From: Oscillospiraceae bacterium
GTDB taxonomy: Bacteria > Bacillota > Clostridia > Oscillospirales > Ruminococcaceae
DNA: 64,000 bases
Direction of reading: 5' to 3'
Assembly (NCBI GenBank): GCA_017847835.1
Contig: JAGASH010000005.1
Span: 496,001 to 560,000, forward strand
Part shown: piece after piece, positions 18,483 through 25,711 of the stretch
How the letters are laid out: each line of letters starts with the position of its first letter
Position numbering within the stretch: position 1 is the first letter of the stretch
Program-made: the position numbers and the translations under genes
The notes under the pieces: model-generated
The model's database searches: none
What the model was told of the DNA's origin: nothing
Seen by the model: only the letters and a program-made list of their open reading frames with translations

Positions 18483-19076
18483 ATGAACAACGCAGAGCTT
18501 TCCGAAAAGATTAAGGCTTACCTCAAACCCGCTGCTGCAAAGGCAAAGAAATTCGAGGATACCGTTGCGGTTTCCATCTCGCTGATTTCCGAAACAAACG
18601 AGGATTTGTACGTTGCTGTTAGAGAGGGAAAAATTCTCGTTGCTCCTTACGCTTATATCGACAACGGCTGTGCTGTTGAGGCTGCTCCCGAGATTATCGA
18701 CAAGGTATTCAGCGGCGCGCTCTCTTTCGCAGACGCACTTGACAAGGGCTTCGTAAAGGTTAAGTCCGGCGATGTTGCAAAGTTCAAGGCACTCGAAGTA
18801 CTTGTCCCCGCAAAGAAGGCAGCTGCAAAGGCTCCCGCTAAGAAGGCTGTTCCCGCAAAGGCACCTGCTAAGGCTGCTGCAAAGCCCGCTGCAAAGGCAG
18901 AAACAAAGGCTGCTCCCAAGGCTGAGGTTAAGGCTGCTCCCGCTCCCGTTGCAAAGCCTGCTGCTCCCGCTGCTAAGACCGAGGTTAAGGCTGCTCCCGC
19001 TCCCTCTGCAAAGCCCGCAGCTCCCGCAGCAAAGGCTCCCGCAAAGCCCGCTGTTAAGGCTAACAAGAAAAAGTAA
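18483..19076 (+). CDS. SCP2-like domain protein with histone-H1-like Lys/Ala/Pro tail
   Basis: A 197-residue protein in two parts. Residues 1-110 resemble a small sterol-carrier (SCP2)-like fold (DLYVAVREGKILVAP, then EIIDKVFSGALSFADAL and GFVKVKSGDVAKFKALEVLV). Residues 112-197 are a low-complexity tail of AKAPAKK and KAAPAP repeats, very basic and unstructured, like eukaryotic linker-histone tails and bacterial H1-like proteins. The tail could bind nucleic acid or anionic polymers; this is inference. AGGAGG precedes the ATG, and the strong A+T-rich promoter region hints at high expression. The codon bias is strongly optimised (GCT/AAG). Confidence 0.7.
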   Translation: MNNAELSEKIKAYLKPAAAKAKKFEDTVAVSISLISETNEDLYVAVREGKILVAPYAYIDNGCAVEAAPEIIDKVFSGALSFADALDKGFVKVKSGDVAKFKALEVLVPAKKAAAKAPAKKAVPAKAPAKAAAKPAAKAETKAAPKAEVKAAPAPVAKPAAPAAKTEVKAAPAPSAKPAAPAAKAPAKPAVKANKKK

Positions 19077-19093
19077 TTTGATTAAAAATAACG

Positions 19094-19125
19094 GAACCCG
19101 TCGATTTTCGGCGGGTTCTTTTTTT
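19094..19125 (+). terminator. Terminator of the H1-tailed protein gene
   Basis: Stem GAACCCG/CGGGTTC with inner pairs TCGA.../...TCGG and a run of seven T. Confidence 0.9.
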
Positions 19126-19307
19126 GTAATGATGTCCTTGCAAACCGGAAAAACTTACGTTAAAAGTAAAAGGAACTCGGCTTTCGGGCAGTTTGTCCAG
19201 CAAAGTCGCGTGCTGTCAAATTTGGGCATTATCAAACTTACCTTCACGCACAACCTGCTGCTTTCGTGCGAAAAGAATTACAGCAAAGCGGGCAGGTGCA
19301 CCGCGGC

Positions 19308-19343
19308 TTTTGTCAATTCCGTGCTTGTGCGGAATTGACAAAA
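19308..19343. repeat. Perfect 14-bp inverted repeat
   Basis: Arms TTTTGTCAATTCCG and CGGAATTGACAAAA flank an 8-base loop. On either strand the hairpin ends in four A/T bases, so it could act as a bidirectional terminator for tRNA-Leu and upstream readthrough, or be the end of a decayed mobile element. 19,126-19,384 holds no gene. Confidence 0.65.
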
Positions 19344-19351
19344 ACGCAGAG

Positions 19352-19376
19352 GAGGACGGTTCAAAGAACCGTCCTC
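19352..19376 (-). terminator. Hairpin downstream of tRNA-Leu
   Basis: Perfect 11-bp stem GAGGACGGTTC/GAACCGTCCTC with a 3-base loop, 8 bases past the tRNA 3' end on the minus strand. It is followed by CTCTGCGTTTTT, so it can serve as the tRNA terminator or 3' processing signal. Confidence 0.6.
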
Positions 19377-19384
19377 ACGCTCAC

Positions 19385-19471
19385 TGGTGCTGATGACCGG
19401 ACTTGAACCGGTACGGTGTTGCCACCGAGGGATTTTAAGTCCCTTGCGTCTGCCGATTTCGCCACATCAGC
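19385..19471 (-). tRNA. tRNA-Leu (UAA), CCA encoded
   Basis: Class II tRNA of 87 bases. The acceptor stem is GCTGATG/CATCAGC, the anticodon loop CTTAAAA gives anticodon UAA, the long variable arm is TGGCAAC-ACC-type, and the T arm is ACCGG-TTCAAGT-CCGGT. Discriminator A and CCA are encoded. Confidence 0.97.
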
Positions 19472-19487
19472 GTTTATACCAACAAAT

Positions 19488-19516
19488 ATTATACCATAAT
19501 CAGGCGATTTTGTCAA
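19488..19516 (-). promoter_or_regulatory. Promoter of tRNA-Leu
   Basis: Perfect TTGACA-N17-TATAAT on the minus strand, 17 bases from the tRNA 5' end. Confidence 0.88.
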
Positions 19517-19599
19517 GCAGTTTCATTCTTCCGAAAAAACAAATTTAGTCAAAAAGGCACAAAAGCAGTCGCGGATTGTGAAAATTTTTCGTAAAATGC

Positions 19600-19628
19600 T
19601 TGACAAGGGTGAAAAATAATGCTAAAAT
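19600..19628 (+). promoter_or_regulatory. Promoter of the DUF1508 gene
   Basis: TTGACA-N17-TAAAAT, 49 bases upstream of the start codon. Confidence 0.78.
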
Positions 19629-19677
19629 AAAATTGTAGGTTTATCCTAAAATTCGACTTTTGAAAGGACGGAAAATT

Positions 19678-20058
19678 ATGGGCAAGTTTGAAATCAAGAA
19701 GACCAAAAACGACGGATTTATTTTCAACCTTAAGGCAGGAAACGGTGAAGTTATCGCGACAAGCGAAACCTATAACTCTCTCGACGCCTGCAAGAACGGC
19801 ATTAACAGCGTTATCACAAACGCTCCCGAGGCTACTGTTGAGGACCAGACCGTTGAGGGCTTCGCTACCGAAAAGAACCCGAAGTTCGAGCTTTACACCG
19901 ATAAGAAGGGTGAGTTCCGTTTCCGCCTGAAGGCAAAAAACGGTCAGATTATCGCAACCGGCGAGGGCTATAAGGCAAAGGCAGGCTGCAAGAACGGTAT
20001 CGAGAGCATTAAGAAGAATGTTGTTGACGCGAAGATTGTCGAGGTTGAGGACAAGTAA
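19678..20058 (+). CDS. YegP-family protein (two DUF1508 repeats)
   Basis: A 126-residue protein with two copies of the DUF1508 unit: FIFNLKAGNGEVIATSETYN at about 13-32 and FRFRLKAKNGQIIATGEGYK near 79-98, each followed by CKNGI(N/E)S. Members are small soluble proteins of unknown function, often encoded singly. AAAGGACGG precedes the ATG at 19678; an upstream TTG at 19660 overlaps the ribosome binding site and is rejected. Codons are strongly optimised, suggesting abundant product. Confidence 0.88.
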   Translation: MGKFEIKKTKNDGFIFNLKAGNGEVIATSETYNSLDACKNGINSVITNAPEATVEDQTVEGFATEKNPKFELYTDKKGEFRFRLKAKNGQIIATGEGYKAKAGCKNGIESIKKNVVDAKIVEVEDK

Positions 20059-20080
20059 TTTTTCGTCAATTCAATACATA

Positions 20081-20109
20081 AAAACCGGAGCGAAAAACTC
20101 CGGTTTTTT
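20081..20109 (+). terminator. Bidirectional terminator
   Basis: Stem AAAACCGGAG/CTCCGGTTTT with a 7-base loop and T runs on both sides, between two convergent genes. Confidence 0.92.
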
Positions 20110-20111
20110 GT

Positions 20112-20999
20112 TTATTTATCCTTGTTTGCGGGCAGCTTTCGGTTGTTGTACAAGAACATCGCGACCGCTGCGGCAATAATGATGAAAAAGCCGATAAAGC
20201 TGTACAAATCAGGGATTTCGTTCATAAAGAAATAGCCCAGAATTGCCGTGAAAATTATCGAGGAATAGTCATAAACCGATACCTCTTTTGCGGGAGCGTG
20301 AGAATAAGCCGCGGTTATCGCATACTGTCCGCAGGCAGCCGCGCAGCCCGCTCCGAGCAGGCACAAAAGCTGCGTGAGCTCCATAGGGTGATAGTCGAAA
20401 ACCACAAACGGCAATGCGCAAAGCGTTGAAAATGCCGAGAAAAAGAACACGATAAAATACCCCGGCACTCCCTTTGACGAGGCTCTGCGCACAAACGCAT
20501 AGGCAAGTCCCGCGCACGCTCCGCCGACAAATCCCGCGGCAGACGGCAAAATCTGAACGTTCGACATTGTAGGCTTCAGCACGAAAAGCGCTCCCGCAAA
20601 CGCGACAAATACTATAAGCCACTGAATTTTGTTCGCGCGCTCTTTGAGGATAATTCCAGAGAAAACAATCGCGAAAAACGGTGACATTTTGTTCAGCATA
20701 GACGCGTCCGCAGCGTTCAGATTTGTCAAAGCGTAAAAGTTGCAGCACACTCCCAGATACCCGAAACCCGACCGCATAAGCAGGTCAAATGCCTCGGATT
20801 TTTTCGGCAGAAACGGGTGCTTGTGTTTAATCATTGTGATTGTCGCGACAAACACCGCGAAAAGGTTTCGGAAAAACGTTTTCTGTATAATCGGCACGTC
20901 CCCCGACAGCCGCACAAACAGGTTCATAAACGCAAACGCAAGCGCCGACAGGACAATAAATAAAACGGCTTTTTTCAGCCGCGTTGACTTTTCTTCCAT
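20112..20999 (-). CDS. EamA/DMT-superfamily transporter
   Basis: A 295-residue integral membrane protein with ten predicted helices in two EamA halves. Halves begin around residues 8 and 150 (ALAFAFMNLFVRLSG and AAGFVGGACAGLAYAFVRR). Family members export amino acids, nucleotide sugars or metabolites by exchange or proton coupling; the substrate cannot be told. The ATG at 20999 follows GTGGAGTG; an earlier in-frame ATG has no site. The gene stands alone with its own promoter. Confidence 0.88.
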   Translation of the reverse strand: MEEKSTRLKKAVLFIVLSALAFAFMNLFVRLSGDVPIIQKTFFRNLFAVFVATITMIKHKHPFLPKKSEAFDLLMRSGFGYLGVCCNFYALTNLNAADASMLNKMSPFFAIVFSGIILKERANKIQWLIVFVAFAGALFVLKPTMSNVQILPSAAGFVGGACAGLAYAFVRRASSKGVPGYFIVFFFSAFSTLCALPFVVFDYHPMELTQLLCLLGAGCAAACGQYAITAAYSHAPAKEVSVYDYSSIIFTAILGYFFMNEIPDLYSFIGFFIIIAAAVAMFLYNNRKLPANKDK

Positions 21000-21016
21000 A
21001 AAATCACTCCACATTT

Positions 21017-21045
21017 ATTATAATGACATTTTCCGCTTTTGTCAA
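21017..21045 (-). promoter_or_regulatory. Promoter of the DMT transporter gene
   Basis: Perfect TTGACA-N17-TATAAT on the minus strand, 18 bases upstream of the start codon. Confidence 0.85.
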
Positions 21046-21106
21046 GCATAATTCGATATAAATCGGCAAAAGATACAGATTGCAAACCGAATTAAGGAGA
21101 ATATTT

Positions 21107-22081
21107 ATGGAAAAAATCGCTTTTTATGACGCAAAACCCTATGACAAGGAATGGTTCGACAAGTTCAACAAATCCTACGAAATCGACTATTATGTGGGAC
21201 GGCTTCGTCCCGAAAACGCAAAGCTCGCGGAAGGCTGCAAGGCTGTATGCTCGTTTGTAAACGATGTGATTAACGCAAAGACAATCGAAATTCTTGCAAA
21301 GGAAGGCGTTGAGGTAATTTTAATGCGCTGCGCGGGTTATAACAACATCGACCTTGCCGCAGCAAAGGGTAAACTGAAAATCCTGCGCGTGCCCGCATAC
21401 TCGCCTTACGCTGTCGCTGAGCACACAATGGGACTTATCCTCGCTCTTAACCGAAAAATCCCGCGCGCATATATCAGAACACGCGACTTTAACTTCAGCT
21501 TAAACGGGCTGACGGGCTTTGATTTGCACGGGAAAACGGCGGGGGTTATCGGCACGGGAAAAATCGGGCGCGTTTTCATCGACATCTGCCGCGGCTTCGG
21601 AATGAATGTCATAGCCTACGACCTCTACCCCGCCGAAAACAGCGGCATAACCTACGTTTCCAAAGAGGAGCTTTTCAAAAACTCGGACATCATTTCCCTG
21701 CACTGCCCGCTCACCGAGCAGACGCGCTATATCATCGATGAAGCGGCACTGCGGCTGATGAAAAAGAACGCTCTTATCGTCAACACCTCGCGCGGTCATC
21801 TAATCGACAGCGAGGCTCTGCTCAACGCGCTGAACGAAAAGCGTATAGGAGGCGCAGCGCTTGACGTTTACGAGGAAGAAAGCGGGCTGTTCTTCGAGGA
21901 CAACTCCGACAAAATCGTCACCGATGAAATAATCTCGCTTCTCGTTTCCCGACCGAACGTTATAGTCACATCACATCAAGCCTTTCTGACCGAGGAAGCT
22001 CTCGCGAACATTGCCAAGGTAACTCTGCAGAATTTCGAGGATTATCTGAACGGAAAAGAGCTTGTGAACGAGGTAAAATAA
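21107..22081 (+). CDS. D-2-hydroxyacid dehydrogenase, D-lactate dehydrogenase type
   Basis: A 324-residue cytosolic NAD-dependent enzyme, likely reducing pyruvate (or another 2-oxoacid) to D-lactate. The Rossmann motif GTGKIGR is at 149-155. Substrate-binding VPAYSPYAVAEHTMGL (95-110) is typical of D-LDH, and the catalytic Arg, Glu and His sit in NTSRGHLID, a DVYEEESGLFF segment and TSHQAF. The insertion LFFEDNSDKIVTDE is characteristic of D-lactate dehydrogenases. AAGGAG precedes the ATG. It would regenerate NAD in fermentation. Confidence 0.92.
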   Translation: MEKIAFYDAKPYDKEWFDKFNKSYEIDYYVGRLRPENAKLAEGCKAVCSFVNDVINAKTIEILAKEGVEVILMRCAGYNNIDLAAAKGKLKILRVPAYSPYAVAEHTMGLILALNRKIPRAYIRTRDFNFSLNGLTGFDLHGKTAGVIGTGKIGRVFIDICRGFGMNVIAYDLYPAENSGITYVSKEELFKNSDIISLHCPLTEQTRYIIDEAALRLMKKNALIVNTSRGHLIDSEALLNALNEKRIGGAALDVYEEESGLFFEDNSDKIVTDEIISLLVSRPNVIVTSHQAFLTEEALANIAKVTLQNFEDYLNGKELVNEVK

Positions 22082-22109
22082 CGGATTTTGCGAAAATATT
22101 TTGTACAAA

Positions 22110-22145
22110 CCCCGCATAGAATGTACCAAGAAATTCTGTGCGGGG
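22110..22145 (+). promoter_or_regulatory. Hairpin that covers the ribosome binding site of the next gene
   Basis: Inverted repeat CCCCGCATAGAAT / ATTCTGTGCGGGG (13 bp, one G-T pair) with a 10-base loop. The right arm includes the GGGG(TG) ribosome binding site of the gene starting at 22153, so folding would hide it. There is no T run, so it is not a standard terminator for the upstream dehydrogenase. Confidence 0.6.
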
Positions 22146-22152
22146 TGATTTT

Positions 22153-22533
22153 ATGCGCAAGAAAAAGCGCCGTTCGCCGTTTGCTCCTTTTGCGGCGGGA
22201 ATTGCTGCGGGATATGGCGCAGCTTTGATTTTAGCGGCTCTCTCTGCCGGAGCGCTCACGATTACCGACACCGCGTCAACCGCTTCCGGAGCGGCAGCCG
22301 TTGTCGCGATATCAGCAGGAAGCTTTGTCTGCGGGCGGGTTGCGGGCAAACTTCGACGAACAGGCGGTCTGAAAACGGGTGCGCTTTGCGGGATTTTGTT
22401 CATTGTGCCGCTGGTTGTGATTTCGCTGATTTTCGGGCTTGCCGGCGGAGTTTTGCTGATTGTAAAGTCTGTTTTGTGCGTGATTTTCGGAATGGTCGGC
22501 GGTGTTTCGGGAGTAAACTCCGACAGCGCATAA
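22153..22533 (+). CDS. TIGR04086-family membrane protein
   Basis: A 126-residue protein with a basic N-terminus (RKKKRR) and four hydrophobic helices rich in Gly and Ala. It matches the small four-helix membrane family TIGR04086 found across Clostridia, function unknown. The start at 22153 follows GGGGTGA; the GTG at 22138 lies inside the hairpin. It is 71 bases after the dehydrogenase. Confidence 0.75.
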   Translation: MRKKKRRSPFAPFAAGIAAGYGAALILAALSAGALTITDTASTASGAAAVVAISAGSFVCGRVAGKLRRTGGLKTGALCGILFIVPLVVISLIFGLAGGVLLIVKSVLCVIFGMVGGVSGVNSDSA

Positions 22534-22573
22534 ACCGCTTTGCGAAACCGTTTACCGCGAACTTCAAGCATTG

Positions 22574-22601
22574 AAAAAAGTCGGCGAAAAGCCGACTTTT
22601 T
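22574..22601 (+). terminator. Bidirectional terminator
   Basis: Stem AAAAAGTCGGC/GCCGACTTTTT with a 5-base loop between convergent genes. Confidence 0.92.
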
Positions 22602-22606
22602 GCTGT

Positions 22607-23272
22607 TTATCCGCACCTTGTTCCGTTTTTGCGAAACTCGCATTTTCCCTGCATTTTGCAGCTCGCGCAGGATTTTTCAGCGATGTTAAGCGGTTTTTCG
22701 GACAATCCCGCAACACCGACAATCGTTTTACACGGTGTGAGCATTCCCGATGACAGGCACGTTACTCCGATTTTTCTTCCCGCGTCAACAAGCGCAAGCA
22801 AGTCCGAAACCTGCTCCAGCGGGAAATCTCCATAGCCCGCTGCGAAAATCCACGTCGCGTTGTAGCCCTTCATCTGCCCGAGCAGCTCCGAAAGCGCATT
22901 CTCGCTCACGGTTTCAGCATAAGCGCTTGCCAGACCGTCGCTTATCAGCCCCGAAAGCGCGTCCGACAGCTCTTGCTTTTTCAGGAATTTGTCGGTATCA
23001 GCCGATAAAGTCGAGCAGACAACTGCTGCTTTCTCGCAGCTTTTCAGGTGATTTTTGATATCCTCACCGAGAAGCTCAACTCCGTTTTCACCGAGAAAAA
23101 ACCGCTCACCGTCACGAAAGATATCGAAAACCCGCGACACAAATCGCGGTTTTGCCGCTTCGAGCAGCTTTTTTTCGCACTCGTCAACAAGCGCGCTTGT
23201 CCGCTCGTCCACGGTTTCCAAGCCGCGAAATCCCATATATCTCAGCGCGTCTGCGCGGTTGATTTCGCTCAT
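22607..23272 (-). CDS. Stand-alone MetH activation-domain protein
   Basis: A 221-residue protein resembling the C-terminal reactivation domain of B12-dependent methionine synthase, which binds S-adenosylmethionine for reductive methylation of cob(II)alamin. Supporting features are the INRADALRYMGFRG start, the GDFPLEQVSDLLALVDAGRKIGV stretch and the LTPCKTIVGVAGLS stretch. It ends in a cysteine cluster (CASCKMQGKC...RC) that could carry a metal. The start overlaps the metF stop by 4 bases (ATGA), so it is translationally coupled to metF. The catalytic MetH domains are not in the window. Confidence 0.82.
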   Translation of the reverse strand: MSEINRADALRYMGFRGLETVDERTSALVDECEKKLLEAAKPRFVSRVFDIFRDGERFFLGENGVELLGEDIKNHLKSCEKAAVVCSTLSADTDKFLKKQELSDALSGLISDGLASAYAETVSENALSELLGQMKGYNATWIFAAGYGDFPLEQVSDLLALVDAGRKIGVTCLSSGMLTPCKTIVGVAGLSEKPLNIAEKSCASCKMQGKCEFRKNGTRCG

Positions 23273-24135
23273 ATTCTGATTACCGAGGAAACGCTTTCGG
23301 CGATTTTGCGTGCAATAACGGGGTTGTTCATCGTGTAGAGGTGTATTCCGTCCACGCCGTTTGCGCAAAGGTCGATTATCTGGTCAACCGCATACGCAAT
23401 TCCCGCGCTGCGCATTGCTTCGGGATTGTTCTCGTAGCGCGCAATCATCTTCGTGAATTTTGTCGGCAGGGACGCGCCGCACATTCCTACCATTCGCTGA
23501 ATTTGCTTTGCGTTCACGCAGGGCATAATTCCCGCTTCAATCGGCACCGTTATCCCCGCAGCACGCGCTTTTTCGATGAATTTGTAGAACGACGCGTTGT
23601 CGAAAAACAGCTGCGAAATAAGGTGAGTTGCGCCCGCGTCAACCTTGATTTTCAGGTTCTCGATGTCCTTGTCAAGCGACTCGCACTCAACGTGTCCCTC
23701 GGGATAGCAAGCTCCCGAAAAGCCCAAATCCGAGCGCTCACGCATATAAGAAATCAAATCGGAAGCGTGCTCGAAGTCCTTTTTCGGGGGAATGTCGGGA
23801 TTGATGTCACCGCGAAGCGCGAGCACGTTTTCAATTCCCTGCCGTCTGAACAGCTCCAGCTGAAAATCAATGTCCTCTTTCGTGGAGTTCACGCAGGTGA
23901 GGTGAGCTATGCTCTCGGTGTGATATTTGCGCTTGATAAGCCCAGCAATCTCGCTTGTGATAACGTTTGCTTCGCTTCCGCCGGCACCGTATGTCACGCT
24001 GATAAAATCGGGGTGCAAATTGGAAAGACCGTCAAGCGTATCGTAAATCGTGTCAATCGAGCCGTCCTTTTTCGGCGGGAAAATCTCAAAGGAAAAAACC
24101 GTTTTATCCGGCTTGAAAAGCTCGGCTATTTTCAT
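23269..24135 (-). CDS. metF: Methylenetetrahydrofolate reductase
   Basis: A 288-residue cytosolic enzyme reducing 5,10-methylene-THF to 5-methyl-THF, the methyl donor for methionine synthesis. Family signatures are FEIFPPKKDGS near residue 17, a VTYGAGGS segment near 47, an ALRGDIN segment near 104 and a LISQLFFDNASFYKF segment near 178. It is the middle gene of an overlapping trio (4-base overlaps on both sides) with a TSCPD protein and the MetH activation protein. Confidence 0.95.
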   Translation of the reverse strand: MKIAELFKPDKTVFSFEIFPPKKDGSIDTIYDTLDGLSNLHPDFISVTYGAGGSEANVITSEIAGLIKRKYHTESIAHLTCVNSTKEDIDFQLELFRRQGIENVLALRGDINPDIPPKKDFEHASDLISYMRERSDLGFSGACYPEGHVECESLDKDIENLKIKVDAGATHLISQLFFDNASFYKFIEKARAAGITVPIEAGIMPCVNAKQIQRMVGMCGASLPTKFTKMIARYENNPEAMRSAGIAYAVDQIIDLCANGVDGIHLYTMNNPVIARKIAESVSSVIRI

Positions 24136-24386
24136 ACGTTTTTCTCCTTGAACTGCTTCAGCGCTTCGGCAATCTGCGCAGGGCAGGACGTCGATTTCGC
24201 ACCGCAGCGAATTCCCGAAAGTCTGTCGATTACCTCGTCCACGGGAAGCCCTTTCACAAGCGACGAAATTCCCTGCAAATTGCCGCTGCAGCCGCCCTCA
24301 ACCTTCAGCTCTTTTACGACGCCGTTTTCAACGTCAAATGTCATTTTGCGCGAGCAAACCCCGCGCGGATAATATTCAAAATTCAT
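24132..24386 (-). CDS. TSCPD-domain protein (TIGR03905 family)
   Basis: An 84-residue protein with the family's cysteine-containing signature (RGVCSRKMTFDV, a GGCSGNLQGI segment, then CGAKSTSCPAQIAEAL). TSCPD domains also form the C-terminus of some vitamin B12-dependent ribonucleotide reductases. The stand-alone form is of unknown function; cysteines suggest metal binding. It overlaps metF by 4 bases and is the first gene of that operon, with AGGAGAA eight bases before the ATG. Confidence 0.88.
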   Translation of the reverse strand: MNFEYYPRGVCSRKMTFDVENGVVKELKVEGGCSGNLQGISSLVKGLPVDEVIDRLSGIRCGAKSTSCPAQIAEALKQFKEKNV

Positions 24387-24408
24387 CTTAAATTCTCCTG
24401 TATAACAA

Positions 24409-24468
24409 TTACTTGTTTGAATTTACCCAGCCGGTGCGACCGGCAGCGTATTCCGTCCCAAGTTTCAT
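24409..24468 (-). CDS. Possible 19-residue leader peptide upstream of the metF operon
   Basis: A short frame (MKLGTEYAAGRTGWVNSNK) fills most of the gap between the malic enzyme stop and the TSCPD start. It ends 22 bases before the TSCPD ATG. The codons look like the genome's usual choice, but the ribosome binding site is weak (GGGTGAAAA about 14 bases upstream). No riboswitch consensus fits the region. It may be a real small protein, an upstream regulatory frame, or chance. Confidence 0.3.
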   Translation of the reverse strand: MKLGTEYAAGRTGWVNSNK

Positions 24469-24501
24469 AGAAGGGCAAGTTTTCACCCGAAGCTTACTAA
24501 T

Positions 24502-25665
24502 TTATTTATTCGCAGCTTCCCAGCAGTCCGCGACAGCCTTTGCAACCGCGTCTGCAACCGTTCTGTCAAGCGCAGACGGAATGATATTGTCAACCGAAAG
24601 CTCGTTTTCGGGAATGTGAGCCGCTATTGCCTTTGCCGCAGCAAGCTTCATATCCTCGGTTATTGCCTTTGCGCGAACGGCGAGCGCTCCCTTGAACACA
24701 CCGGGGAACACAAGCACGTTGTTTATCTGATTAGGATAATCCGAGCGTCCCGTGCCGACGATAAACGCTCCGCTTTCCTTTGCAAGCTCGTAGGTTATCT
24801 CGGGGTTCGGGTTCGCCATCGGGAACAAAATCGGCTTCTCAGCCATAGATTTCACCATTTCGGGCGAAACGAGGTTCGGCTTCGATACCCCGACAAAAGC
24901 GTCTGCGCCTTTCATAGCGTCCGCGAGAGTGCCCTTGATGTTGTTTTTGTTGGAAATCTGCGCAATTTCAGCATGCGCGGGATTTTCGTACTTGTCGTCA
25001 CGATTGATGATACCGCAAAGGTCAACCATTATAAGATTGCCCACGCCGAGCTTCAGCAGGAACTTTCCTATCGCAATTCCCGCAGAACCCGCGCCGTTTA
25101 TTACAACCGTGATATCCTCGAGCTTCTTCCCCGCAAGCTTTGCCGCGTTCATAAGAGCCGCGCCGACAACGATTGCCGTGCCGTGCTGGTCGTCGTGGAA
25201 CACGGGAATGTCGAGCTTTTCCTTCAGCTTTGCCTCGATTTCAAAGCAGCGCGGAGCCGAGATATCTTCAAGATTTATTCCGCCGAAGCTGTCCGAAATC
25301 AGCTCGATTGTACGCACGATTTCATCGGGGTCCTTCGACTTTACGCAAAGAGGAAACGCGTCAACCCCGCCGAATTCCTTGAAAAGACAGCACTTTCCCT
25401 CCATAACCGGCATTCCCGCAAGTCCGCCGATATCGCCGAGTCCGAGAACCGCAGTTCCGTCGGTGATTACCGCAACAAGATTTCCTCTGCGCGTGTATTT
25501 GTAGGCAAGGTCGGGGTTTTCCGCGATTTCAAGGCACGGCTGAGCAACTCCCGGAGTATACGCAGTCGACAAATCCTCGCGCGTGTTTATCGGAGCGCGC
25601 GAAATTACCTCGATTTTTCCCTGCCACTTTTCGTGCATTTCAAGCGATTTCTGTTTGATGTCCAT
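24502..25665 (-). CDS. NAD(P)-dependent malic enzyme
   Basis: A 387-residue enzyme oxidatively decarboxylating malate to pyruvate and CO2. The short bacterial form is recognised by the AYTPGVAQPC start region, VITDGTAVLGLGDIGGLAGMPV-type NAD/substrate segment (split here as two motifs), FHDDQHGTAIVVGAAL, the Rossmann GAGSAGIAIG near 192 and a FPMANPNPEI segment near 281. There is no phosphotransacetylase-like C-terminal domain. It lies 46 bases downstream of the PHP gene and may be co-transcribed with it. Confidence 0.94.
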   Translation of the reverse strand: MDIKQKSLEMHEKWQGKIEVISRAPINTREDLSTAYTPGVAQPCLEIAENPDLAYKYTRRGNLVAVITDGTAVLGLGDIGGLAGMPVMEGKCCLFKEFGGVDAFPLCVKSKDPDEIVRTIELISDSFGGINLEDISAPRCFEIEAKLKEKLDIPVFHDDQHGTAIVVGAALMNAAKLAGKKLEDITVVINGAGSAGIAIGKFLLKLGVGNLIMVDLCGIINRDDKYENPAHAEIAQISNKNNIKGTLADAMKGADAFVGVSKPNLVSPEMVKSMAEKPILFPMANPNPEITYELAKESGAFIVGTGRSDYPNQINNVLVFPGVFKGALAVRAKAITEDMKLAAAKAIAAHIPENELSVDNIIPSALDRTVADAVAKAVADCWEAANK

Positions 25666-25711
25666 TTCTTTACCTTCTTTTGCTTATTTTATATTTTGCG
25701 CGAGTATTTGC

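Noticed and set aside
18653..19066. Ala-rich 137-codon minus-strand frame opposite the H1-tailed gene
   Set aside because: It arises from the repetitive GCT/AAG codons of the tail.
24387..24501. Possible SAM, THF or cobalamin riboswitch before the metF operon
   Set aside because: Checked against the core motifs of each class; no match, and the gap is only 115 bases.
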